From an uncultured Alphaproteobacteria bacterium (GTDB lineage Bacteria; Pseudomonadota; Alphaproteobacteria; CAAGCB01; CAG-977): a stretch of DNA of 64,000 nucleotides. A program made the position numbers and the translations under genes. The DNA is taken from NCBI GenBank assembly GCA_944390195.1, contig CALXOZ010000001.1, positions 62,001 through 126,000 of the forward strand. Reading direction: 5' to 3'. Shown piece after piece: positions 20,142 through 30,380 of this stretch; within the stretch, counting starts at the first letter, position 1; every line of letters begins with the position of its first letter. Under the pieces are notes generated by a model. The model was not told the DNA's origin. It saw only the letters and a list, made by a program, of their open reading frames with translations, and made no database searches.

Positions 20142-21107
20142 TTATGATAAAAAATGTAAAACCTTCGTTAATATATCAACGCTTTGCAGATCCTGTACGA
20201 TAATATCCGGCGTATATTTGTGCCTGAACCATGTCAGTTGGCGTTTTGCATAATTTCTAGTCATCCGACTAGCTTGATCCATCACTTCTTCAAGCGTCAT
20301 TTCGGACAACAGATACTTTCTTATCTCTGCAACGCCGATCGCTTTTAAAATAAGGCTGTCTTCCGGAGGATCCTTCCTAAGCAATTCTCTTACTTCATCA
20401 ACGGCTCCTAAATCCATCATCCGGCGGAAACGTTCATTGCATCTCCGATATAATTCTTCCCGAGGCAAGTGTGTCAACAAGCATAAAAAATCAGCATCCA
20501 ACACTTTCCGGTACGGTTTCGACTGCCAATAACAAATCGAACGCCCCGTTTGTTCCAAAACTTCCGCCGCACGCAACAATCGTTGAGGATCCGTATAAGA
20601 AAACCGGTCGTCATTCCGGCGAATTTTTTCTAAAAAAGCCGAATGTCCCAAACGATCGTATTCTTCTTTCACCTTTTTTCGAACTTCCGTTTCCGCTTGA
20701 GGCACTGGCGATATCCCTTTTAACAAGGTTTGTATGTAAAAGCCGCTGCCGCCGACAATAATCGGAATTTTTTGCCTCTCCCATCCCCTTTTTATCTCTT
20801 CCGCCGCCAACTCCCCCCACTTATAGGCGTTGCAGCTTTCTTGAGGTTCCAAAAAACCGTACAAAAAATGTTCAACCTGCTTTTCCTCTTCCGGCGAAGG
20901 ACGCGCCGTCAAAGTGGCAACATCTCGATAGACTTGCATACTGTCCGCATTAATGATAATGCCATCTATCCGCTTCGCCAGATCAAAAGCTATCTTCGAT
21001 TTTCCCGACGCCGTTGATCCGGCAATAACGATTACTTTGCTTTTCGCCGTTTTTGATGTACAAATGTATTCTTCTTCGTTTTGATTGGAGTTTAACGTGA
21101 ATACCAT
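20142..21107 (-). CDS. miaA: tRNA dimethylallyltransferase
   Basis: This 321-residue enzyme adds an isopentenyl group to A37 of tRNAs reading UNN codons. The P-loop is AGSTASGKSK near 29-38. It is followed by DSMQVYRDVATLTARPSPEE, the conserved tRNA-binding segment, and by RNYAKRQLTWFRHK near the C terminus. The only in-frame ATG upstream of the P-loop is at 21107. It adds about 28 residues and overlaps the divergent neighbouring gene by 11 bp. No better start codon is visible, so the N-terminal extension is probably real. Confidence 0.95.
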   Translation of the reverse strand: MVFTLNSNQNEEEYICTSKTAKSKVIVIAGSTASGKSKIAFDLAKRIDGIIINADSMQVYRDVATLTARPSPEEEKQVEHFLYGFLEPQESCNAYKWGELAAEEIKRGWERQKIPIIVGGSGFYIQTLLKGISPVPQAETEVRKKVKEEYDRLGHSAFLEKIRRNDDRFSYTDPQRLLRAAEVLEQTGRSICYWQSKPYRKVLDADFLCLLTHLPREELYRRCNERFRRMMDLGAVDEVRELLRKDPPEDSLILKAIGVAEIRKYLLSEMTLEEVMDQASRMTRNYAKRQLTWFRHKYTPDIIVQDLQSVDILTKVLHFLS

Positions 21108-22341
21108 TCCTTTATTTCGTCCCTTTAAAGCTGTCCGTCCCTTACCGGAGTTCGCCGCGCAAGTCGCAGCATTGCCTTATGATGTGCTTGATGCTAAAGA
21201 AGCAAAATTAAAAGCAAAAAACAAACCCTTTTCTTTCCTGCACATTTCCAAAGCGGAAATCGACCTGCCTGAAAATATAGATCCTTACGATCCCGTTGTA
21301 TATGAAAAATCCGCTGAAAATTATAAATCATTATTGGAAAAAGGTGTCCTAAAGCAAGATCAAACACCTTGTTATTACGTCTATCGCGCGACCATGGGAA
21401 ACCATGTTCAAACGGGATTGGCCGTCGCCGCCAGTGTCGAACAATACGATCTTAACAGAATACGGAAACATGAATTTACGCGTATTGAAAAAGAAGACGA
21501 CCGTGTCCGCCAAATTGATGCCCTAAGCGCTCAAACGGGACCAGTCTTGCTTGCTTACAAGCAAATCCCCGTCGTCGACACTATCATAAAAAAAACCGTC
21601 CTAAATAAACCCGTCTATCAGGTCATGGCGGACAACGACATTTGCCATGCCCTTTGGGTGATTGACGATCCCAAAGACATTCAAATCATCACTGAAGCTT
21701 TCGACCAACAAAACGCCGTCTATATTGCTGACGGACATCATCGGTGCGCAGCAGCATCTCGTGTGGCAAAAATACGCGCCCAGCAAAATCCGGATCATAA
21801 CGGAACCGAAGCGTACAATTCTTTTCTGGCAATTGCTTTCCCCGTCGAAGAAATGAAAATCCTTGATTACAACCGGATCGTCAAAGACTTGAACGGATTG
21901 ACAAAAGAGGCTTTTCTTAACGCTTTGAAAAAAGATTTCTTCATTCAACCGGTTGAACATATCGCAAAACCTGAAAAGAAAAACACTTTCGGTCTTTATC
22001 TTGATCATCAATGGTATCTGATGACTTTAAAAAATCCGCCGGAAACGGAAGATCCTGTCAAATTGTTGGATGTCAGCATCTTGTCCGACCTTGTCCTTGA
22101 TTCCATATTGAATATCAAAGACCTGCGCAAAGACAAAAGAATTGATTTCGTCGGAGGCATGAGAGGATTGACGGAATTACAAAAACACGTTGATTCCGGT
22201 GACTTTTCAGCGGCTTTCGCTTTATACCCGACTCAAATGAACGAATTAATCGCCGTTGCCGACAGTGGTAAGGTCATGCCGCCAAAATCGACTTGGTTTG
22301 AACCCAAGTTGGCCGATGGACTGGTTTCCAATCCAATCTGA
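21097..22341 (+). CDS. DUF1015 family protein
   Basis: This 414-residue protein belongs to the DUF1015 family, which is widespread but without an assigned function. The family hallmarks are the opening IPLFRPFKAVRP, ALPYDVLDAKEAK near 28-40, and VYIADGHHRCAAASRVA near 210-226, whose DGHHR motif recalls the ParB/Srx nucleotide-binding fold. I chose GTG at 21097 because GGAG lies six bases upstream; the in-frame TTG at 21085 has no ribosome-binding site. The start overlaps miaA head-to-head, so the promoter must lie inside miaA. A strong terminator follows the stop. Confidence 0.9.
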   Translation: MNTIPLFRPFKAVRPLPEFAAQVAALPYDVLDAKEAKLKAKNKPFSFLHISKAEIDLPENIDPYDPVVYEKSAENYKSLLEKGVLKQDQTPCYYVYRATMGNHVQTGLAVAASVEQYDLNRIRKHEFTRIEKEDDRVRQIDALSAQTGPVLLAYKQIPVVDTIIKKTVLNKPVYQVMADNDICHALWVIDDPKDIQIITEAFDQQNAVYIADGHHRCAAASRVAKIRAQQNPDHNGTEAYNSFLAIAFPVEEMKILDYNRIVKDLNGLTKEAFLNALKKDFFIQPVEHIAKPEKKNTFGLYLDHQWYLMTLKNPPETEDPVKLLDVSILSDLVLDSILNIKDLRKDKRIDFVGGMRGLTELQKHVDSGDFSAAFALYPTQMNELIAVADSGKVMPPKSTWFEPKLADGLVSNPI

Positions 22342-22354
22342 TCATATTTCACTT

Positions 22355-22382
22355 AAAAGCGGGGAAAGAAACCCCGCTTTTC
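22355..22382 (+). terminator. Terminator of the DUF1015 gene
   Basis: AAAAGCGGGG (22355-22364) pairs with CCCCGCTTTT (22372-22381) around a 7-nt loop. The stem's own terminal Ts serve as the tract. Confidence 0.85.
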
Positions 22383-22873
22383 TATAAAATACATGATTAA
22401 GCTCAACGGTTCGCAAAAAGACAAACACAAAAATCTTTCCGATAAAGCCAATACGATTATTACTGTCAAAAAAACAGAACACTTACAAAAACCGTCCAGA
22501 CTATAAGACGAACAAAAAAATATTTTCCGTTGTGTGGAAATAAAAAATCCTGTTACCACTTTGTATTGAAAAATTTTATAAGTAAAAAAATCATGAAACC
22601 GGTAAAAATTCACTTATGAGAAAATAACAGTTACTTATCAAACCGGTCTGCTATTATAGACATTAAAAACAGAAAGCTCCTTTATATCAAAGAGAGCGGA
22701 TTGAGCAAAAAATGAATATCAATCAATATGAGTATGAAAAAGCATCCTCTTCGTAAAAAAACTTGACCTGATTAAAAAAAACAAGCCAATTCCCTTTTAT
22801 AAGAAGACCAAAAAAACAACCGCTTCAGATGAAAGACTTTTTTATAAAATACACTTTCCATATAAACGCTTTT
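22383..22873. other. AT-rich gap, no gene seen
   Basis: About 490 bp of AT-rich sequence between two convergent units. No open frame has codon use or composition like the neighbours. I see no tRNA-like fold and no long inverted repeat. It may hold the terminator of the minus-strand lipoprotein gene, but no clear stem was found. Confidence 0.5.
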
Positions 22874-23788
22874 TCATCGAACGGGAATTTTCACCGTTAA
22901 CGGTTGAGTGGTATCAATATCATGAGGAGGTTCCAACAACGGTTCAAAATACTTCGCTATACATGAACGGACTTTTTCTTCAACAGGCGTCCCCGTTATA
23001 TTGAACGTTTCTTTAAAATCAAAAGCCGGCAACGTTCCAAACGGAGAAACCATAAAAGAAACCTCTCTCATTTCCGTCAAACCGCATTTTTTGAAATCTT
23101 CGGCATGCGCATTAATACGCATCTGCAATTCTCTGATATATTGACGGCGAATTTCCGGTTGCGTAACAAAATAGGCTGAAGCTTCTGCAGGAGAATACTT
23201 CAACACATAACGCTGATAAAATTCCGTATCCGTCAAATCCGCCGAAATCATACGCCCTGAATCTCTTTCAATAAAATGAGATAAAAGATACAACAACTTA
23301 TCACGGGACGATCTGAAATCCGGCGCATGATCCTTTTGCGATACAGTGATTTTCCAATATTGGTTTTCCTCTTTTCCAGCCTGAACCGCCGTCAAAGAAA
23401 TATATTTTTCATAAAGGGGTTCGCGATCATACATTGTTGTCGGTAAAATGGAAGGTTCATCAACGGGATGGATGTATTCCGCAGTATCTATAGTACTTCT
23501 GATACTAACCGACCCTTCTTTTTTGGATCCGAATTTCAACCGCAATATAACCGCTGACGGTGCACGGAAACGATATCCCTTCGATTCCAAAACCGGTTTC
23601 AGTTCCCTATAAAACTGACGATACTCGATATCTTCTTTCGACATGTCTTCATTCATCAAATGAATGACAGCCGTTTTGACCGGAGGAACTTTTCCTAAAT
23701 AAGAATCAACAGATACCGGTATCTTTTCCTCTATCGGGAGCTGACAGCCGATCAAAAACAACATACTCGAAAGCAAGAATCTTTTCAT
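22874..23788 (-). CDS. Unrecognised lipoprotein, 304 residues
   Basis: A short signal peptide ends in a lipobox (FLIGC, Cys15), so the mature protein should be lipid-anchored. The body is soluble and mixed alpha/beta, with frequent Tyr, Pro and charged residues (FYRELKPVLESKGYRF, SSRDKLLYLLSHFIERDSG). No catalytic motif or known domain is recognised. The ATG directly follows the stop of the 106-residue gene upstream, so the two are translated together. The product is likely periplasmic, on the inner or outer membrane; function unknown. Confidence 0.78.
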   Translation of the reverse strand: MKRFLLSSMLFLIGCQLPIEEKIPVSVDSYLGKVPPVKTAVIHLMNEDMSKEDIEYRQFYRELKPVLESKGYRFRAPSAVILRLKFGSKKEGSVSIRSTIDTAEYIHPVDEPSILPTTMYDREPLYEKYISLTAVQAGKEENQYWKITVSQKDHAPDFRSSRDKLLYLLSHFIERDSGRMISADLTDTEFYQRYVLKYSPAEASAYFVTQPEIRRQYIRELQMRINAHAEDFKKCGLTEMREVSFMVSPFGTLPAFDFKETFNITGTPVEEKVRSCIAKYFEPLLEPPHDIDTTQPLTVKIPVR

Positions 23789-24109
23789 TCATTGCGCCAA
23801 TGAAACAATACCGGCATCTATGGCTTTCAACATTACGGCTATATCCCGCCATCCGGATACGGCACAACCGTCATCACCGATTACGTCTATTCCTTTGTCC
23901 AAGCAATATCTTATCATTTCCTGTTCGTCCGAGTTGAATACGGACTGCCACAATTCTTCAAACTCTTTTTTGGAATAATCCGGAGCAGATCCAAATAAAC
24001 GAATGACCAAACCATCCGTTTCCGATACAAGTTCATCAGTTGTTCCTTCAACCAATTCCGGTTTCTCGGGCAAATAATCTTTTGCTTTGATAATGGTTTG
24101 TGTTTGCAT
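23789..24109 (-). CDS. Unrecognised small acidic protein, 106 residues
   Basis: This is a cytoplasmic-looking protein with no signal peptide or membrane segment. It is acidic in its first half (PEKPELVEGTTDELVSETDG) and ends with a hydrophobic helix-like stretch (IAVMLKAIDAGIVSLAQ). The ATG has a good AAGGAG upstream, which supports it as a real gene. It is translationally linked to the lipoprotein gene downstream and divergent from purB. No family is recognised. Confidence 0.7.
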   Translation of the reverse strand: MQTQTIIKAKDYLPEKPELVEGTTDELVSETDGLVIRLFGSAPDYSKKEFEELWQSVFNSDEQEMIRYCLDKGIDVIGDDGCAVSGWRDIAVMLKAIDAGIVSLAQ

Positions 24110-24177
24110 TTTTTTCTCCTTTGTTCATATTACTATTATGTAAACATATTTATTATTTTTCTGCAATAAAGGAAAAA

Positions 24178-25476
24178 ATGATGATTCCCCGTTATTCCCG
24201 CCCTGAAATGAGCACAATATGGTCTGATGAAAATAAATTCAAAACTTGGCTTGAAATTGAAATACTCGCTTGTGAAGCTTTGGCAAAATCGGGAAAAATT
24301 CCCCAATCCGCCGTTGATGACATTAAAGCTAAAGCTAAATTCGATCAAAAACGCATTGATACGATCGAAGCTGAAGTTAAACATGATGTCATTGCTTTTT
24401 TAACAAACGTCGGTGAATATGTCGGCGAAAACGCCAGATTTTTGCATCAAGGCATGACTTCTTCCGATGTTTTGGATACCTCTTTTAACATCAGATTGGC
24501 TCAATCAATCGACATTTTATTAAAAGACATGGATCGTTTGCTGGCTGCTTTGAAAAAGAAAGCCGTGGATCATAAATACACTTTATGTATCGGCAGAAGT
24601 CATGGCATCCACGCAGAACCGACAACTTTCGGATTAAAAATGCTCGGTTTTTACGCCGAATTCTCACGCAACAAAGAACGATTAATAACAGCGCGCAAAG
24701 AAATTGCCACTTGCGCCATCTCGGGCGCCGTTGGCACTTTCGCAACAATCGATCCGTATGTGGAACAATATGTCGCCGATAAACTGGGTTTCATACCGGA
24801 ACCCGTTTCAACTCAAGTCATTCCCAGAGACCGTTATGCCGCCGTATTGACTTGTGTCGGCATTATCGCTTCTTCGATCGAACGGCTGGCAGTCGAAATC
24901 AGACATTTGCAACGCACGGAAGTTCGTGAAGTTGAAGAATTCTTTTCCAAAGGACAAAAAGGATCTTCCGCCATGCCGCATAAAAGAAATCCCGTCCTTT
25001 CTGAAAATTTAACCGGCTTGGCGCGTTTATTACGTTCCTACGCTCTGCCTGCCATGGAAAATATAGCCTTGTGGCATGAACGGGACATCTCTCATTCTTC
25101 AAATGAAAGAATCATTGTTCCCGATGCTATGATCGGATTGGATTTCTGTTTAAACAGATTGGCGGGAATTGTCGAAAAACTGTTGGTTTATCCGGATAAT
25201 ATGATTAAAAACCTGAACAGGTTGAACGGATTGATCTTTTCCCAACGTGTCATGCTTGCTTTGGTGGATACCGGCATGAAAAGGGAAAAAGCTTACCTCT
25301 TGACACAAAGAAACGCTATGAAAGTCTGGAATAACGAAGGAAATTTTAAAGATCTGTTGGAAGCCGACCAAGACGTCATGACCGCTTTGACAAAAGAAGA
25401 ATTAGAAGCTCTATTTGACACAAACTTCTACACGGCTCAAATCGACTTCATCTTTAATAAAGTTTTCCACTCCTAA
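24178..25476 (+). CDS. purB: Adenylosuccinate lyase
   Basis: This 432-residue enzyme acts twice in purine synthesis, cleaving SAICAR and adenylosuccinate. The superfamily signature GSSAMPHKRNP is present near residues 262-272, along with the N-terminal MIPRYSRPEM and the TSSDVLDTSFNIRLAQ segment near 88-103. Two adjacent ATGs (24178, 24181) follow AAAGGA and either could be used. The upstream start at 24100 would add a hydrophobic stretch that does not belong to PurB. It is divergent from the small acidic-protein gene and ends at a bidirectional terminator. Confidence 0.97.
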   Translation: MMIPRYSRPEMSTIWSDENKFKTWLEIEILACEALAKSGKIPQSAVDDIKAKAKFDQKRIDTIEAEVKHDVIAFLTNVGEYVGENARFLHQGMTSSDVLDTSFNIRLAQSIDILLKDMDRLLAALKKKAVDHKYTLCIGRSHGIHAEPTTFGLKMLGFYAEFSRNKERLITARKEIATCAISGAVGTFATIDPYVEQYVADKLGFIPEPVSTQVIPRDRYAAVLTCVGIIASSIERLAVEIRHLQRTEVREVEEFFSKGQKGSSAMPHKRNPVLSENLTGLARLLRSYALPAMENIALWHERDISHSSNERIIVPDAMIGLDFCLNRLAGIVEKLLVYPDNMIKNLNRLNGLIFSQRVMLALVDTGMKREKAYLLTQRNAMKVWNNEGNFKDLLEADQDVMTALTKEELEALFDTNFYTAQIDFIFNKVFHS

Positions 25477-25490
25477 CCTTGAAATTCTAA

Positions 25491-25520
25491 AAAAGGCGAT
25501 AAAAACTTTATCGCCTTTTT
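25491..25520. terminator. Bidirectional terminator between purB and holA
   Basis: AAAAGGCGATAAA (25491-25503) and TTTATCGCCTTTT (25507-25519) form a 13-bp perfect stem with a 3-nt loop. The A tract on one side and T tract on the other allow termination in both directions between convergent genes. The holA stop codon touches its end. Confidence 0.88.
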
Positions 25521-26536
25521 CAACGTTTTTGCGCTTGAGCCGCAATTTGTAGAAAAACACGCGCACAAACCAGTTTTTGAGGATAAGACCCGATCTTGCA
25601 ATCTTGTTCGGCTTGAACCAACAAATCCAATGCACGGGCTGTCTTTTTAACATCCCACAAACGAAGTTGTTCCTTAAACTCTTCCGCTTTGTTATAAAAC
25701 AACCGTAGTGAAATCAAAATCTGTTCTAAATTTCCACCCTCTTGCCTTTTTGCCAAAACCTGATGGAGCTTTTTAAAATGCCCCGAAGCGGAACGCAACA
25801 AAACAATGGGCAATTGTCCTTCGGAAAATAAACGATCCAATGTTTGGTGCAATTCTTTCTGATTGCCCGTTGCCAAAGCGTACAACATCTGATTAATCGA
25901 CAATGCCGAAGCGTCTCCGATACACGCTGAAGCATCTTGCATTGTTATATTCGTCTTTTTCCCCATATACGCAAATAATTTTTGCAGTTCCGAACGTGAT
26001 TGCAACCGATCCGCCCCCAAGTTCTCCGCTATAAAACAAACAACTTCGGAAGAAGCTTGAAAACCATTATTTCCGATTTCCTGCGCCACCCAACGAACCA
26101 AAGCTTGCCCTTCATCGCCATAACAGCCGAAAACAGCCAAATCCGACGAATTGGTAAACAATGACAACAAAGAATCTTTCTTTGTCAAACCGCCGGCAGT
26201 AACAACAAGCAGCGTATCCCCTTTATAAAGAGAAAAAAATTCTTTTAAAACAACTGTAAAATTATTATCCGCTCCGGATATGACAACAACCCTTCTTCCG
26301 CCCATCAAAGAAAAAGAGTTGGCTTCCGTTAAAAGCAAAGAAGGATCTTCCTTTATACGGGACGGAGTCAATTCAACAATCCGGAACGGATCCTTGTCTT
26401 GAACGACAGCTTGTACGATTCTGGATCGACATTCTTCTATCAATCCGGCATCTTGTCCGTAAAACAAGACAGCCTTCACCCCCGGCACTCCCGTCTTAAC
26501 TAATTTATCCAACGCCTGTCCGGTTATTTTTGTCAT
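25520..26536 (-). CDS. holA: DNA polymerase III subunit delta
   Basis: This 338-residue clamp-loader subunit opens the sliding clamp. The opening region contains KAVLFYGQDAGLIEECRSRI, typical of HolA, and later segments include NLGADRLQSRSELQKLFAY and the C-terminal domain with LRSASGHFKKLHQVLAKR. The ATG overlaps the lptE stop by 4 bp. In alphaproteobacteria leuS-lptE-holA is commonly followed by parB. Here holA is last and parB lies 27 kb away. Confidence 0.93.
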   Translation of the reverse strand: MTKITGQALDKLVKTGVPGVKAVLFYGQDAGLIEECRSRIVQAVVQDKDPFRIVELTPSRIKEDPSLLLTEANSFSLMGGRRVVVISGADNNFTVVLKEFFSLYKGDTLLVVTAGGLTKKDSLLSLFTNSSDLAVFGCYGDEGQALVRWVAQEIGNNGFQASSEVVCFIAENLGADRLQSRSELQKLFAYMGKKTNITMQDASACIGDASALSINQMLYALATGNQKELHQTLDRLFSEGQLPIVLLRSASGHFKKLHQVLAKRQEGGNLEQILISLRLFYNKAEEFKEQLRLWDVKKTARALDLLVQAEQDCKIGSYPQKLVCARVFLQIAAQAQKR

Positions 26537-27087
26537 TGAGCGGCTTTGTCATCAACAGGTTCGGTAACACTATAACTTTTAAAAAACGCGGCCAAACGCA
26601 AAGCTATATCATCACCTAAAATTTTCATGATCCGTTCTTTTGCAAAACGTTCCGCAACATCGGTCGCATAAGGAGATAATTGAACGTCATAACTGCTTTG
26701 AGCTATCGTTCGATCACTTAACAGCTTTTTATTATCCGGATAAGAATAAAGCGTATAATATGCGGTAAAACCCATGACATAACGTGTCGCCAAATTATCC
26801 TTTTGAACGCCTTGTTGGGCAATCGAAGCCGCAGACAAACGTACGGACAAACGGTAACGCGGGTTATCCGGTTCTCCGTACGGTGTCAAATTATTTGCCA
26901 AAGACTGCCTTAAAATCTGACCTTCCCTGTTTGCTATTTCATCAATGAATATTGAACGCAAATGTTGTGTCAATTGTTTTCCGGACATAACATCCGCCGA
27001 TCCTCGACCGGAATACAGCGGCTGAAAGCCACAGGCTGTTAAAAACAAAAAGCACAATAAAAATATGTTCTTATGCGGCAACAACAT
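26533..27087 (-). CDS. lptE: LPS-assembly lipoprotein LptE
   Basis: This 184-residue outer-membrane lipoprotein plugs the LptD barrel and helps insert lipopolysaccharide. A signal peptide ends in the lipobox LTAC, and the mature start CGFQPLYS is the conserved LptE/RlpB beginning. It lies between leuS (17-bp overlap) and holA (4-bp overlap), the standard arrangement. Its presence implies that the cell makes an LPS-type outer leaflet. Confidence 0.93.
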   Translation of the reverse strand: MLLPHKNIFLLCFLFLTACGFQPLYSGRGSADVMSGKQLTQHLRSIFIDEIANREGQILRQSLANNLTPYGEPDNPRYRLSVRLSAASIAQQGVQKDNLATRYVMGFTAYYTLYSYPDNKKLLSDRTIAQSSYDVQLSPYATDVAERFAKERIMKILGDDIALRLAAFFKSYSVTEPVDDKAAQ

Positions 27088-29656
27088 TGATGATCTTATT
27101 CTTTACGACAATAATTTTACGAATCGTTTTTCCTTCCAATTGAGCCTTCACCGTCGGCAAAGCCAATGCCGCTTGTTTTACGGTTTCTTCATCGCTGTCT
27201 TTGTTCACCTCTATTGTCCCGCGCATTTTTCCCATCACCTGAACAGCCATGGTTACTTTATCATCCGCGATCAAATCAGCATTTGCAACAGGCCAGCTTT
27301 GTCCCGCCAACAAGGTTTCATTTCCTAAATAATGCCATATTTCTTCGGCAATATGCGGTGCTATAGGCGCCATCAAACGAACCAGCGTTTCAAAAGCGAA
27401 ACGACACGCATAACGATCGCCATCATCCGATATTTTCAATTCACCGATTGCGTTCGTCAATTCGCGCAAACGGGCGACGGCAACGTTAAAGCGCAACTTT
27501 TCAAGATCTTCCGTAACAAAGGCTATCGTTTTATGCGTCATACGAACCAATTTATCCGCTTGAGCGTTCAATTTTTCGGGTTCATCAACCTGATCGGGGC
27601 AAGCCATTGCCATACGCCACAAACGGTTGATATAACGCCATGCCCCGTCTATTCCGGCTTCCGTCCACTCCAAATCGCGTTCTGGCGGCGTATCCGATAA
27701 CATAAACAATCGGGCGGCATCCGCACCATACGTTTGCAGTATCGTTTCAGGATCAACCAAGTTATATTTCGATTTACTCATTTTTTCAGAACGACCGATT
27801 TCAACAGGTGTCCCGTCACTTATCTTTACAGCCGTTCCGTCCGATTTTTTTTCAACCTGTGTCGGGAATAGCCAATTTCCATCTATGTCTTTATAGGTTT
27901 CATGACAAACCATTCCTTGGGTGAACAACCCCTTAAACGGTTCATCTATGTCCAAATACCCGCAATCACGCAAAGCTTTTGTAAAAAAGCGGGCATACAG
28001 CAAATGTAAAACGGCATGTTCAATTCCACCGATATACTGATCGACCGGCAACCAATAATTGGCAGCGTCTTTTTTAAAACCGCACGTCGTTTCATGAGGA
28101 CAAGCATAACGGGCGAAATACCATGATGATTCAAAGAAAGTGTCAAACGTATCCGTTTCCCTTAATGCCGGTTTGCCGCAAACTGGACAGGTAACATGTT
28201 TCCATGTCGGATGACGTTCCAAAGGATTGCCTCCACCGGATTCAAACGTAACGTCCGAAGGCAGGGTAACAGGCAAATCCTCTTGAGGAACCGGAACTAT
28301 CCCGCAATGTTCACAATGAATGACCGGAATTGGACACCCCCAATAACGTTGACGGGAAATCCCCCAATCACGCAAACGGTATTGAACAGTTGCTTTTCCT
28401 TTGCCAATGGCTTCCAGACGCTTTATCATTTCAGGTATGGCGTCTTTTGTCGCCATGCCGTCCAGAAAAGACGAATTGACAGCCACACCGTCGGCTATAT
28501 CGTCAAAAGCCTTGTCTTGGACAACCGGTATCCCTTCGTCTTTATGTGCGACAACAACACGAACCGGCAAGCCGTATTTTCGCGCAAAATCCAAATCCCG
28601 TTGATCATGAGCGGGACAAGCAAAAATTGCTCCGGTCCCGTACTCCATTAAAACAAAGTTTGCCACATACAACGGCAATTCCGGATTACCACCCAACTTT
28701 TTAAACTCTTCGGCAAATGGATGCATAACCTTCAAACCGGTGTCAAAGCCTTTCTTTTCAGCGGCTTCTATTGTTGCGACAGATGTTCCCAACGCTTCGC
28801 ATTCCTTAATGAACTTCGCCAATTCCGGATTTGTTTTAGCCAGCTCCAACGCTATCGGGTGTCCCGCTGAAATTGCGCAAAAAGAGGCTCCGAACAATGT
28901 GTCCGCACGAGTCGTAAACACTTCCAACGTTTTATCCGTCCCGATCACTGGGAAATACATATAAGCCCCGTAAGACTTGCCGATCCAGTTTTCCTGCATG
29001 ATACGCACTTTTTCGGGCCACCCGTCCATCGTCTTCAGGTTTTCCAACAGTTCATCCGCATAATCCGTAATTTTCAAAAACCACTGAGACAATTTGCGCC
29101 GTTCAACGGGGGCTCCTGTCCGCCACCCCTTACCGTCAACGACCTGTTCGTTCGCTAAAACCGTTTGATCGACAGGATCCCAGTTCACCCATGAATCTTT
29201 ACGATAAGCCAATCCTTTCTTTAAAAAGTCCAAAAACATTTTTTGTTCATGTTTATAATAATCGACTTCACACGTTGAAACTTCACGGCTCCAATCAATG
29301 GAAAGCCCCATCTTTTTCATTTCTTCGCGCATATTCGCTATATTTTCACGCGTCCATTTCGACGGATGAACACCGTGTTTTATAGCTGCGTTTTCCGCAG
29401 GCAGACCAAAGGAATCCCATCCCATCGGATGCAATACATTATAACCTTGCGCCAACTTGAAACGGGCAATAACATCACCTTGCGCATAATTGCGTACATG
29501 CCCCATATGAATCTTTCCCGAAGGATACGGAAACATTTCCAATGCGTAATATTTCGGCTTTTCCGAGTGTTCCTGCGCTTTAAAAACGTTCGCCTTTTCC
29601 CAAGCTTTCTGCCATTTCTCTTCAGTCGTACGGAAATTATATCTTTCTTCGCTCAT
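27071..29656 (-). CDS. leuS: Leucyl-tRNA synthetase
   Basis: This 861-residue class I synthetase charges tRNA-Leu. The HIGH motif is [15 protein letters not shown] near 42-56. The editing domain contains the threonine-rich [10 protein letters not shown] near 245. The KMSKS loop is [13 protein letters not shown] near 620. The length matches the bacterial enzyme. A DUF3576 lipoprotein gene ends 24 bp upstream and lptE overlaps its 3' end, as in many alphaproteobacteria. Confidence 0.98.
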   Translation of the reverse strand: MSEERYNFRTTEEKWQKAWEKANVFKAQEHSEKPKYYALEMFPYPSGKIHMGHVRNYAQGDVIARFKLAQGYNVLHPMGWDSFGLPAENAAIKHGVHPSKWTRENIANMREEMKKMGLSIDWSREVSTCEVDYYKHEQKMFLDFLKKGLAYRKDSWVNWDPVDQTVLANEQVVDGKGWRTGAPVERRKLSQWFLKITDYADELLENLKTMDGWPEKVRIMQENWIGKSYGAYMYFPVIGTDKTLEVFTTRADTLFGASFCAISAGHPIALELAKTNPELAKFIKECEALGTSVATIEAAEKKGFDTGLKVMHPFAEEFKKLGGNPELPLYVANFVLMEYGTGAIFACPAHDQRDLDFARKYGLPVRVVVAHKDEGIPVVQDKAFDDIADGVAVNSSFLDGMATKDAIPEMIKRLEAIGKGKATVQYRLRDWGISRQRYWGCPIPVIHCEHCGIVPVPQEDLPVTLPSDVTFESGGGNPLERHPTWKHVTCPVCGKPALRETDTFDTFFESSWYFARYACPHETTCGFKKDAANYWLPVDQYIGGIEHAVLHLLYARFFTKALRDCGYLDIDEPFKGLFTQGMVCHETYKDIDGNWLFPTQVEKKSDGTAVKISDGTPVEIGRSEKMSKSKYNLVDPETILQTYGADAARLFMLSDTPPERDLEWTEAGIDGAWRYINRLWRMAMACPDQVDEPEKLNAQADKLVRMTHKTIAFVTEDLEKLRFNVAVARLRELTNAIGELKISDDGDRYACRFAFETLVRLMAPIAPHIAEEIWHYLGNETLLAGQSWPVANADLIADDKVTMAVQVMGKMRGTIEVNKDSDEETVKQAALALPTVKAQLEGKTIRKIIVVKNKIINVVAA

Positions 29657-29680
29657 TATCGGACTTTCTTAAAAAAAAGG

Positions 29681-30226
29681 TTATTCATTCATTGATAGTT
29701 TCACAATATCATTTTTTATTTTATCTGCAAGTGTTGCATCATTTTTTTGATTAATCCATTCTCCGGTTTGGTCTTTTGTCCGGCTGAATACCGTAATGGT
29801 CAAATCCGTTGCCGTCTTAAGCGCATTTATTTTTATTTGACGTTGATTTTTCCCAGCTTCGTTAAACCATTCTGTTACAATCAGCTTGTCTTCTTGAATG
29901 ATCGATACCGGATATCGGGATAACACCGTTAACATTGCCGTCCAGATCTTGTTACAATCCGGCAAAGATTCTTTTTTGACAATTTCTTCATTTTTTATTC
30001 CTTTGTCAAAAACGTTATCTTCAGATGGTGTTCTTTGTGTTTCTGTATTTCGATAACGAAATGTCAAATGCTCTTTATTAAATACCGTATCATTTTTCTG
30101 CTCTTCCGTTTTTTTCGACGGCATTTCATATCTTCCCTTTACTTTTTCGGGATACTTATATTCTATTTTTGCATTTTGACATGCCAACAAAACACAGCAA
30201 AGAAAAAGCATAAAAAACAGCTTCAT
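29681..30226 (-). CDS. DUF3576 family lipoprotein
   Basis: This 181-residue protein has a signal peptide ending in the lipobox LLAC (Cys16). The C-terminal half, with KIWTAMLTVLSRYPVSIIQ, KLIVTEWFNE and RQIKINALKTATDLTITVF, fits DUF3576, an alphaproteobacterial family usually encoded just before leuS, as here. The central region (about residues 35-90) is low-complexity and rich in Lys, Glu and Thr. The function is unknown; position suggests an envelope role alongside lptE. Confidence 0.82.
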   Translation of the reverse strand: MKLFFMLFLCCVLLACQNAKIEYKYPEKVKGRYEMPSKKTEEQKNDTVFNKEHLTFRYRNTETQRTPSEDNVFDKGIKNEEIVKKESLPDCNKIWTAMLTVLSRYPVSIIQEDKLIVTEWFNEAGKNQRQIKINALKTATDLTITVFSRTKDQTGEWINQKNDATLADKIKNDIVKLSMNE

Positions 30227-30380
30227 AACAGTATTTTCCTTCTTCAGTTAAAAAGATTGAATCCTTATAAAACAAACGGTTAAGCAATAACTATTATATT
30301 TAATTTTTTTTTATTTACAATTTTATCAGAGTATATTTTACTAATAGTTTTACTGAAGACAACTTATTTTGGAGTTTCTA

